DNA of 64,000 nt from positions 27,599 through 91,598 of the forward strand of contig JAKPEO010000032.1 in the NCBI GenBank assembly GCA_029551925.1, read 5' to 3'. The translations under genes were made by a program, and so were the position numbers. Each line of letters begins with the position of its first letter. Positions within the stretch are counted from its first letter, which is position 1. Positions 29,401 to 38,300 of the stretch are shown here, piece after piece. The notes beneath the pieces were generated by a model that did no database searches, was not told where the DNA came from, and worked only from the letters and a program-made list of their open reading frames with translations. The DNA is from a bacterium. Lineage in GTDB: Bacteria > JAGOBX01.

Positions 29401-31426
29401 AGTGATAGAATATGTTTTTGAAATAAATGGTTTGATATATTCTAATCGCGGCGCATCATTTAAGTTTGTGATTGATAATGAACCGCCGTATTTGCCAAAA
29501 GATTTTGTAGTATTAGATTATGCTAATCGCGCATATTTATTTTGGTCTAATACTTTGACTAACTCTGATTTTAAAACATATAAAATTAGATATTCAAAAG
29601 ATTTTTATAATTCGCAGATATATACTTTGACCAAACCAGAAAATTCACTATTGGGTTTGCAGCAGAATAATGTTATTATAATCAGTAATCTTGATACATT
29701 GTCAAATTATTATTTTGAATTAAGCGCAATTGATATTGCAAATAATGAAAGCGCTAAAAAGACAGTAAAATTAACGCGTCGTCAGCCGTCTGCTCCGGAA
29801 TATCTGCAAAATTTAAGCGAGAACGCGATATTCAGCAGCAGCGGCTCTGTGAATATAAATGCTATCGTACGCGATGCAAATGGCATAGCAATAGAAAATA
29901 TCCGAGCAAGATTTGAAATATTATCAGGCGCTTCTGTTTTTGCTAATGGCTATAAAACAATCGAACTAATGTCTGATATTTATGGTAAATTAACAACTGA
30001 ATTATTTGCTTTAAATTACAGCGGTGAACATATAATAAAAATAAGTTTAATAGATTATCCGCAGATATCTACGATAGTGAAAGTTAAATCAGTTCCTGAA
30101 ATTAATAGAGACGGCATTATTTTAACTGCTGTTGTTCCGCAAATCATAACTATTAATGACACAATAAATATTCAAGCGCTTTGCGAAATAATGAATAATA
30201 ATGAATATTTCAATATTTTAGATAATTTAGGTATAAAGGACCAGATTAATTTAGAAATCAAAACTTTAACAAATGTCAAGATATTTAGCAAAACTGCGGA
30301 AATTAACAGTCAAGGTATTGCATATTTTGAAATTCCAAAATTGTCAAGCGGCGAATATATGGCAGTATTGCAATACAAAGAAAAATCAGTATTTTATTCT
30401 TTTAAAGTTTTGAATAATTTGCGATTACGAGTAGATTTGAGTGATACTGTTATTTTTGTTAATAATTTTGCGAAATTTAAAGTTTATTATGATAGAGATA
30501 GCGACACTGTCGCATATAATGAATATTTGAAGGTTATAGTTAATGCTGAAAGTTCAGACAGCAGAATTTTGAATTTTGATTATATTTCTGATACTAATAA
30601 TTATTTATATTTAATGAGTTTAGGAACCAACACATTAGATTTTTATGATAAACGCGGAAATGTAATCAGAAAAAATATTATAGCGTTGCTCGATAATACA
30701 GCGGCTGTGAAATATGCGGCGAAAAATACTATATTACAAATTCCAGCGAATGTCTTACCTGTTAATAGTTATATAGAGATATTAGAAGAGCGCGAAAATC
30801 CGCAGGTATTCAGCGCTGTAAAAAATGCAATATCAAATTCTAATATAAGTGTTCTGCCGAATTCATTGCGTAGATTTAGCGTGAAAAGAATAAATGATAA
30901 TAATAAACTCAATATTGTATTTTCACAATTTATTAATGTAGGAATAAAATATAATGATAATAATAACGACGGCATAGAAGACAATGCAAATGTAAATATT
31001 GAAGAATTAAAACTTTATAGATACGATGAACAATTAAAAAAATGGCAAGTAGTGGCAGACGGTGGAATGAATACTTTTGATAATGAAAATAAATTAATCG
31101 CGGCAGATTTAAAGCATTTTTCATATTATGCTATTGGTTATGCTGCTCCGAACAACAGCGATATTTACGCTTATCCAAATCCATATAATTCAAAAATTCA
31201 TAATACCAACAAAATAATATTTAATGATTTATCAGGAAATATTGAATTAACAATTTATAATGTTGTCGGCAGGAGGGTATATACTAAATTTTTCAATGCT
31301 CCGAGCGAGCCAGTAGAATGGAATTTAAAAAATACCAAAGGAGAAGATGTGTCATCAGGTATTTATATTTATAAAATAACTCATCCGAAAGGTATAACAA
31401 AAGGAAAAATAGGAGTAATACGCTGA
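23459..31426 (+). CDS. Giant secreted PLD-nuclease/FN3/lamin-tail protein with FlgD/T9SS-like C-terminus
   Basis: From ATG 23459 the product has 2655 residues. A signal peptide (about 1-26) precedes two phospholipase-D half domains with complete HKD motifs: H-N-K-LIII-D near residue 121 and H-N-K-IVII-D near 301. These resemble the bacterial Nuc/mitoPLD group of phosphodiesterases. Then come FN3 (about 366-468), a lamin-tail domain near 751 (INEFMYNPAG...FEFIELYN), more FN3 domains, a second lamin-tail-like domain (about 1271-1430), four FN3-plus-beta-sandwich units, and a Big_1-like Ig domain near 2115-2210. The last 95 residues (YPNPYN, IYNVVGRRVY, W..G...SSGIYIYKI, GKIGVIR) resemble FlgD-Ig/T9SS sorting domains. 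It is likely a surface or extracellular nuclease or phosphodiesterase. The next gene encodes a PorV-like barrel, five bases on. Confidence 0.8.
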   Translation: MSRYYKVSRILLWLLLIFLFANQLNAAKWWDVYFTEGTPSLQTNTEFEQNIKNIIETAKYSLYIASYTWGTGIGNDVVSVANALFQKGLDVKLVGDGSNEFNPAFNNKIPRNDDGSASGEMHNKLIIIDANKPTARVITGSTNWTEGAYSAQYNNSLVLYVPEVANEYAKEFTELFNGTFHGGALGRNQFTAPDGSRIELYFSPEDNPIVNKMVPAIRRAKKSVFMLANNLTRFAAGGSSDAIGDALIAAKNNGVVVEIVVDPDYYNSTFGSTKEVIDKLISRGIDCRILPNPTNQQSRQHNKIVIIDNELVITGSANFTKAASDLNDENQIYIHSPALAREYLRFFRKLMAESPARVSSPTFEQEPPSAVRNVIGNPTSDGIKFTWSQSNVSDFNRYYIYISKSPIVDVSNLRPEIANITDRKITEYTVKTFDSGSPLEKEQTYYLAVTVADLHGNESKVTATNGIYYTGAITGPYPLGSISFEENASQKTRDNSVLVLNLINGAAAGASISKIELDFGGSDSSFRLQLSQPKNGNWEYSHTTDKITYQGGIITAGDTAVFRIAVDNPVLMGLSNSIKLTATGVNSETREITLNGLNITPSDLTVEASISVKTGYSRFASEQTILQLTLKNTSKDTNEIKEIAIFGRNNNDEKTYNKIQLLSALEQPTNLNWIARDLTVLPDLSQIYFDARRGGSGLKNGQQDIIDFSAVLPTKLPKADNILVYILSSSGDTRLINVPFISDISYGDSVIIINEFMYNPAGQYDRYFEFIELYNKSDLPFDISGWSIDCDGIVTVFPEGTVIAEKSYLVIASVLEPIDGNNMSFANIYGNADGKWEPKVDGFVVIPASSPFDMSNISGYILLKNKTGSYISKVEYNINIEEWRGGDGTGSSMEKVDQNIYDVGNAYYDGYNYQASYPIGNLGSPGGQNNISLSGIQGFSVVKTTDKSVTLKWSALSGVSKFETYKIYYSTSAPVTTDAAYWDKNNDTMLASIKTSQTTITGLTSNTKYYFAIVPVINGIEQPIVQRYQISAVTVLEQDISGDVYVLGVSDGDKEINVFDGSEFLKHSALVVRFKTALSYTETEKSEIFVIYDVNKMPDPSNQQKRIPISGVYNVFQAVIPSWDPDIRQNVTINFVIEIKGKLYYNNGNSWSFKILGVPISVKYTNVSAVNINKNEVLIKWQPEQDVQNFKQYRIYYAKNNDTITYNSNYWSGGNDLNLYYSMTNSTIIKGLDSNTVYKFKVVAENIYGYISPLVTAEEVSITTAQTGSLLITEVYPALNDASAPWVELYCYDGSVNLANYTLTNLKTITTLTNITLNQGDYYKIDLPQNYFESDDCIFLDLDNDSTNINFVSGIVWADNNGAFNQFKKRAIYNVGTAVWDKSFYYYNALDNVAEIYSVIIDTLISDYSIARKMNNNSYNIANNRNSWEIHTVPSPLSRNQLADVLMTMMTDGGNIATDFLKENSMRDTDVEIYFQLTEYPRNADNIRVYYALNRIPTVSDNAIAPSLIGSDTRYWKAVIPKINSASINDTIVYIAVLVDGKLFYNNAYAPRCYRIDNQPPVFGRDFYVISQMPSSITLYWSRAVASDFAEYVIYYDTQPNITAASNKWDKTKDSALSNIATQYTKITNLQENTKYYFAYKLVDALGNETNLSDTVSGFSPSNIYVRSMRLNNNNESIITNFNEIQSIGDSIVIEFILNKTNLTSAPKIFFLRDNIGLNNISYTAIAGSAGIWYVNINDLTLLGYDHNDRIRFVLEVDGCSVYRTFNNDYWEFILDIENNYKISNIRAERLSDSSTTIHLFWQPVAGMPDFAEYLICYSEGDYLDFNNLQYWNYEKNSMLKNINTSISEVRGLKPLTNYTFAVITIDNSGNYSELSDTVLISTNNQTPAEDPATDGINIAVKLDGSERLQLRDIIITTEFENPVPADYKVYLWYDANKRPDGPALENLTDKKIEMTAIDGIIRKEWAATIPSTDEKLFNNAVIEYVFEINGLIYSNRGASFKFVIDNEPPYLPKDFVVLDYANRAYLFWSNTLTNSDFKTYKIRYSKDFYNSQIYTLTKPENSLLGLQQNNVIIISNLDTLSNYYFELSAIDIANNESAKKTVKLTRRQPSAPEYLQNLSENAIFSSSGSVNINAIVRDANGIAIENIRARFEILSGASVFANGYKTIELMSDIYGKLTTELFALNYSGEHIIKISLIDYPQISTIVKVKSVPEINRDGIILTAVVPQIITINDTINIQALCEIMNNNEYFNILDNLGIKDQINLEIKTLTNVKIFSKTAEINSQGIAYFEIPKLSSGEYMAVLQYKEKSVFYSFKVLNNLRLRVDLSDTVIFVNNFAKFKVYYDRDSDTVAYNEYLKVIVNAESSDSRILNFDYISDTNNYLYLMSLGTNTLDFYDKRGNVIRKNIIALLDNTAAVKYAAKNTILQIPANVLPVNSYIEILEERENPQVFSAVKNAISNSNISVLPNSLRRFSVKRINDNNKLNIVFSQFINVGIKYNDNNNDGIEDNANVNIEELKLYRYDEQLKKWQVVADGGMNTFDNENKLIAADLKHFSYYAIGYAAPNNSDIYAYPNPYNSKIHNTNKIIFNDLSGNIELTIYNVVGRRVYTKFFNAPSEPVEWNLKNTKGEDVSSGIYIYKITHPKGITKGKIGVIR

Positions 31427-31431
31427 ATATA

Positions 31432-32325
31432 ATGAAAAAAATATTTATTAGTTTTTTATTTGTAATTTTTTTGGAAGTCTCAGTATTTTGCGCAGCTGGT
31501 AAAAATAGTTTTGAATTTTTACAAATAGGCGTAGGTGCACGAGCAGTAGCGCTCGGCGGCGCTTATACAGCCGTAAGTTCTGACGCTTTTGGTATGTATT
31601 GGAATTGTGCAGGCATAGCAGATATAGCCCAACATTCGGAGATAGCGGCGCAGCATAATAATTGGCTTGAAGATATAAAATATAATTTTTTAGGTATAGC
31701 CAATAAAATAAATAATGACATTTCATTAGGCGCGGCGCTATATTATTTGAATTCAGGAAATATACAAGGGCGCAATATTAGCGGCGGTATTGAGCCGGAT
31801 TATAAATCTGAAAATTCAGCTTTACAGATTGCTATTGGTTTGAAAACAGATAAGCATTCATTTTTTGGTTTTGCTGTAAAATATGTTAAAGATAAGCTTC
31901 AAAATACAACAGCAGATGGTGTGGCTCTTGATTTAGGATTTAAAAATACTATGAATGATGTGTCTGTTGGTTTAGCGCTCTCGAATTTCACTTTAAAAAA
32001 AGCAAAATATAATTATGACGAGCGGAAATTGCCTATGATATTGCGCACAGGTATAGCGTATTCATTAATAGAAAATAATTTTTTGATTAGCGCTGATATA
32101 GTAAAAGAAGAAGGAGAATCGCTGTATTTAGCGAGCGGTATAGAATATAATGTTTTTAAAGCGCTGGCATTGCGTATAGGATATAACGGTTATTCAAAAG
32201 ATGCTGATAAAGGAATATTTTGTGGAGCGGGCTTGAATTTTGAGGTATTGAATATTGATTATGCTTATATTATGTCAAAAGAATTAAATGATGCGCATAT
32301 AATAAATTTAAAAATAAATTTTTAA
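31432..32325 (+). CDS. PorV/PorQ-family (UPF0164-like) outer-membrane barrel
   Basis: The 297-residue protein has a signal peptide (about 1-20) and the PorV-type opening FLQIGVGARAVALGGAYTAVSSDAFGMYWNCAGIA, then alternating beta strands to a terminal aromatic (LKINF), as in outer-membrane barrels. In type IX secretion PorV binds the C-terminal domains of exported cargo; in other phyla the homologues have no proven role. It lies between two giant proteins with FlgD/T9SS-like ends and shares their operon, which fits a cargo-handling barrel. The PorV name is a family assignment; T9SS function is not shown. Confidence 0.8.
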   Translation: MKKIFISFLFVIFLEVSVFCAAGKNSFEFLQIGVGARAVALGGAYTAVSSDAFGMYWNCAGIADIAQHSEIAAQHNNWLEDIKYNFLGIANKINNDISLGAALYYLNSGNIQGRNISGGIEPDYKSENSALQIAIGLKTDKHSFFGFAVKYVKDKLQNTTADGVALDLGFKNTMNDVSVGLALSNFTLKKAKYNYDERKLPMILRTGIAYSLIENNFLISADIVKEEGESLYLASGIEYNVFKALALRIGYNGYSKDADKGIFCGAGLNFEVLNIDYAYIMSKELNDAHIINLKINF

Positions 32326-32358
32326 AAAATAAATATTTTTTTCAGGAGTTAACAGATT

Positions 32359-35300
32359 ATGAAAAACTTAAAAATTTTAGTCTTAACAGTATTAGTGATT
32401 TTCATAACTTATAAAATTCAAGCAAAAGATTTTTTAGATTATACTGGCGCTGGCTATAATAATTTATCTGGTTCAGAAAATATTTTACCCGGCGGCTGGA
32501 TAGTGCCTTTAAGATTTACTGTTACTCCAGGCAAAACATCAGATGGTGATACTGCCACGCCAGATCAAATAATATTATATCAAAATGTCTATCTGACATC
32601 AGTAACATTAAATTTTGGAACAGGCAAAGGCAAATATATTCAAAAGGTTATTATCAGCACATCAATGTCTCGACAAAATGAAGTGGGCAGCGTGATAATT
32701 CCAGATAATGTATCTGGCGATGAGATAGATGTTCCTACAAATGGCAATGTAAATAAAACGACTACTTTTTATGTAATGCTACAAGTTGCCGATACAGTGC
32801 CGAATGGGACCTCATTTTTCTTTACATTAAAAAGCGCTGAATTAAGTGGCACGCGTGAAGCAGGCGGTGGCGCAGTTACACAAACTTTAACGCAATCAGA
32901 TATAGGAGCAATGTCGTCAAAAGTAACAGTAAAAATCAGTATAAAAAATTTGACAAAAATAACATCATCTCCAAATGTCAATTATCAATATCCATCAAAT
33001 AATTTTATAGTGCCGGCAAATTCCAAACCTCACGCAGTATTCAAATTATATTTAGCGCAGTCAAAAACAATACCCACGGATGTTGATCCTGTGTCGTTAA
33101 GTAATATTAAAATTCAAATAATAGATAGATATGACCATGATTTTAGTTTAATAGATGCTACAAGCGGTGATTCGGTGCCCAATCCGAATAATATCAGCGC
33201 TTATGATTTAGGCGGATATGGCGAAGATGCTGGATATTATCATACTTGGGCAGTTTATAAAGATGTCGGGACAAAAGGCAATCGTTGGGATGAAAGTGAT
33301 ATTAGATTAACTAATTATAAAAGAAATAAAATATTAGATTTTAACAACAATAAAATAGAATTTTTTGATGAAGACGATTCTGACCCAATAATATTAGTTG
33401 GCTCTGGCGGTAAAGTACCGTATTATACATCTGATCCCAAAACAGACGATGCTGAAGATAATTCACCAGATGACCCTGAAAATTATACATATTTAGTTTG
33501 TATAACAACAGGTCGCGGTTGGGGACCAGGTAAAGTTGGATATGGCGATGAATTTCAATTAAAAGTAGTGTCATTGACCTTTGGCGGAGTAAGCGATCCA
33601 GATGAATATTCTTCTGGTATGAATTCTGTTAAGACAGTATTTGCTGACAGCGAAATAATTGGCGGTACAACTGCTCCAGATCCTGCTAATCGTGATGATG
33701 TAACGCAAATGATATATGAAATAATAGGACCAGTGATTGGTGTAAACAAATATGATGCAGATACAGTTACTCGGTTAAATGCGTTTTTCGGTTATCCATT
33801 AGGTAGTCCAGAAGTAGGTAGACAAGACCAAAAATTTTTAGATTTCTGGCCGCACAGCGTAATTGTAATAGATGCTTGCGGCGGCACTGACCCTGATTAT
33901 AATAGCACTGATTTTACTAAAAATAATGTGAATTCCAACCAACAATTACGGAGAATAGATTTAGAATTTAAAGGACAGAATTTTACTCCGAGTGATTTAA
34001 GACCTATCACAAGCGATAAAAATAGTGGTATAGCGATATATGCCAATAATCCTAATCATACAGCATTAGAACAACGGCAGACAGTAAATATTGCGGACCC
34101 TCCGTCGTCTACTAATACATTAGCGGATTATTTATTGCCATTATCAGTTGACCGCACGCAGTGGACAAAAATAGACGATGGTCATTATAGAGTATCATTA
34201 TATCTTGCTGATGGCACTGTGCTGCCAATTGATAATAATTCTGATAATACTCGTGGTTGGGATTATTTAGTTGCGATTTTATTAGATAAAGAAGCGGATT
34301 ACAGCGATTCATTTGAAATAATAATTCCGCAGCAAAGTATATTTTTTACAAATGGCGCAGTAAATGCAACTGATAAAATATTTACAACTGACCCGGGAAT
34401 AGGAGGATATACTTATCAAGCGAGTGTGCCGATGATCATTACAGATTTAGTAAATCGTGATCCTTACATACCGCGCAGCAGCGATAATTATCCTGTGTTT
34501 GGTTTAAATATGTGGCAAAAAAATGATGTAAACAATAGCGTTTATTTAAAGGCAATGAAAGTTTATGTTAGAAGTTTAGACGGCACAAAATGGACGCCGA
34601 ATGATTTATTGCCATTAAATCAAGGCGGTATAGCGCTTTGGCAAGATAATATACATAATCCAAATAATAAAAAAGGCGAGTGGGACGAAGGCGATACGAT
34701 GTTCACGCCATTAGTAGCATCTTGGGATTATTATTATGGGGATCCAGGTTATTATTCTACTGCCATTGCAACATTGATTTTTGATACAATATCATTACCA
34801 TTAACAGATGAATTATTAGACGGCACAGACGGTAATGATTTTTTTATTACGGTTCGTACAAGTTCGTCAATATCAAATGGCGATAATTTTCAGTTAAGAT
34901 TTACCAAAAGTGCAGATTTTATTTTTACAGATATTACTGGCACTAGTACAATCGCAAAATATTTTGAAAATGCCCATAAAAATAGTTTGTTAGATGATAT
35001 TTGGTCATTTACAAGTGATAGTATAGTGGTGCGGACATTATCAAATTTAACGCTACAAGATCTGACAGCAGTGAGTCAGCGAATAGATGCGAAAAGTGAG
35101 CCAACAGCAGTAATAGGATTTAATATTTCAGATGGAATAGGCGGAGTAGAAAAATTAGTAAAAGTAACAGTGCAATTTTTTGATTCAGGCGTTTTGAATA
35201 ATTTTGATGTTACTCGCGATTTGATGCCGCTGTCTATGGATAAAACCAGCGGCGTAGCTGTATATAGAGATAATGGCAGTATCACAGGAGTATTTGACGA

Positions 35301-38300
35301 TAATGATGAATTTTTATCAATGGCATTACCTGAATGGGAAGGCAATAGTGTTACATTGAATTTTTTGCAAAGCGTGGATATACCTGATGATGATTTAGGC
35401 GAAAATTCTGGTAATGATTTTTTTGTAGTTATTCGCACAAGCGATACTTTACGATACAGCACAGATTTCAGAGTGCATATACCTGGTCGCGGCTTGAAAT
35501 TCACGAGAAATTCATCCAATCCAGAACAGGAACTTACTACAAATTTAATAACTGCTACTGTTCCGACAATTTTGACAGATATCAGCGCATCTGAAAATGA
35601 CGAAATTGCATATATTACAGCATTGAGTGAGCCAATCGCAGTAATAGGTATGAGATTAATAGATATAAAAGCAGATAATACAGACGATACAGACGGTGGC
35701 GTGAAATTAGATAAAATATTAGTGCAGTTTTCAAACTTGAATGATTCAAAACCATTTACAACTGCTGATTTGGCAAATTTAGCAAATGACAGTTCGAGCG
35801 GCGTATCCGTCTGGGCTGATGCAGATGGCGATGGCGTATTTGATGCGACAAAAGATACAATGATAAGTTTTGTTAGTGTGCCTTATTGGGAAGGCGCAGG
35901 TCCGGGAGATTCGTATGTATTGCTGATGGATTTAGTTGATACTAATATACCGAATTCATACAGTGGTAAAGCAAATGGTCATAATTTCTTTTTAGTTATT
36001 CGCACAAGTAATAATATTAGTTATAATGATAATTTCAATATTATAATTCCTGCAAATGGCATAAAATATTCTATTGGAAACGCATTGAATTCAATTACTA
36101 CTCGTGAAATAAAAAGCAAATCAATTAATACATTACAGATATTTAATGAAGTTTCGACTACTCGTTATTTAGAGCCATACGGTGATTCAATGGCTGTTTT
36201 AAGTTTTGATGTTGTTGACGCGCAGGGAGCAACTGAATATCTCAAATCATTTACATTAGTATTTAGTCGTGCAGATAATAATATTTCATTTAAGCCGACC
36301 GCATTAAAAACATTACAAAATGGCGGGATAAAAATATTTAGAGATTCAAAAACAACTAATGGCAGCACAGGTGAATTTGACGCGACAGATATTGAAGTGC
36401 CCATATGGACAGATGCTGTATGGACGCCAGATGAAACATTAGATAATGATACTTATTCAATTACTATTAGAATAAAAAATGCAAGTAATGATGTTTCGCC
36501 ATTACCGGATTATTTGACAGGTTCTGGCGCAGGTTCGGATTATTTTGTAGTTATATCAACAAGCGATATTTGTAATTTTAATGATAGATTTACAGTAGGA
36601 ATACCAATAGAAGGCATCGAATTTTCAACTGGCGATAGATTGCCGAGATTTTCGAGTTTTACCTCAGATACAATAAAAATCAGCGTACCAGTAATATTTG
36701 CAGATTTATTGACTGATACGCAAAATGTATATATTACCGCTAACACTGGTCCTATTGGAATAATCGGCTTGAATGTTTTTGATTTGGCAGATACTACGAG
36801 CGGCGGTATAATGTTAAGAAGTATGACAGTAAAATTTTCAGATTTAGATGCTTCTGGCTCGCCTTCTGGTTTTAATCTTAATCATTTAGCAACGGCAAGC
36901 GCTGATTCGATGAGCGGTATTGCATTATATATTGATAATCCTGATACAGGTATACTTGGCTATTTAGATTCAAAAGACACATTTATTCCATTATCTACGC
37001 CTCCGACAAAATTAACAATTTATGAATATAAACTTACGCCGAGCGTGCCTATTGATATTAGAAATGACAGTAATGGTTATTCTAATATAATAGTTGCTCT
37101 TCGCACATCATCACAATTAACAGATAAGTCAACATTCAGATATTCTATTGAGTCAGGAAAAATAGAGTTTATTGATAAAGATAATAATATTTTTATTAAT
37201 AGTTATGGTTTTTCATCTAAAAATTATGTAATTGGCGATGTGTCAGTGCCTAAGACTCCTGATATTTATCCGCCGAGCAATTCAATAACTTATAAAGTAG
37301 GCGATACGATTACGATACGCTTGACTTTTGCAGCAGATAATCACGAGCACGATTATAAGAATTTAAAAGTATATGGCAATTTTAGGCAGTGGAATACATC
37401 AGATACTACTGTCGAAGCGGAAGCGGACGGCTTTGGAGCTTATACCTTGACATTTGTAATACCAGATACAACTGTAATAGTAGAAGCTGCAGTTAAACCT
37501 TGCACAATTACAATTTATGACCCGCTGATGAATACGCATACATTATATTGGTTTGCTGGATTGGACAATACTCCGCCTGTATGTTTTGTTAATGCTACGC
37601 AAGATGATACAGCGTATAGCCATTTATATGATAGTTTGACTAATTTCAGATATCCTATTTATAAAAATGGCGATACTGTGGCAATTTATACTGTATGGGA
37701 TACGACTGTAAATAGAGTATTAGGCGATTTTAGTAATTTAGATTCGTCTTATAAAGCGAGACAGGTGAATTTTACAAAAATTTCAAGACCTTATAATACT
37801 CAATTTTATACGCAATTATTAGCGCAAGTGTCGAACCCAGATGCATCCAATATTTGGATAGGTGAATACCAAATTTCGAGCGATAATATAATGTCGGATT
37901 CAAATAATGTGGCTTTGAAGATTTCAGGATTTGAAAATAATGACAGAACTGATACTTACTGGTATGTGCAATTAGATAATACTTCGCCGCGTATAAATGC
38001 AATTAATTTTGAAATAACAGGGGTATTGCGCAATTCGTCATCTACTTATGTCAAAACTGGCGACCAGATTAGTATGACGATAGTGTTTAATGAATTAGTC
38101 GATTCTTATTTTACAAAAGTAGATTTTGCAGCTATTACCGGATATGACACTACATTTGCAACTATTATTCAGCCGTTAGAACGATTCTCGCTTTCGTCAT
38201 TAGCGCAGTTTTATTTGCAATCTACTAAATTATCAGATATAGAAGATGCTAATATTAGATTTATTTTGAAAGATATTGCCGGCAATACTTCTGTGATTGA

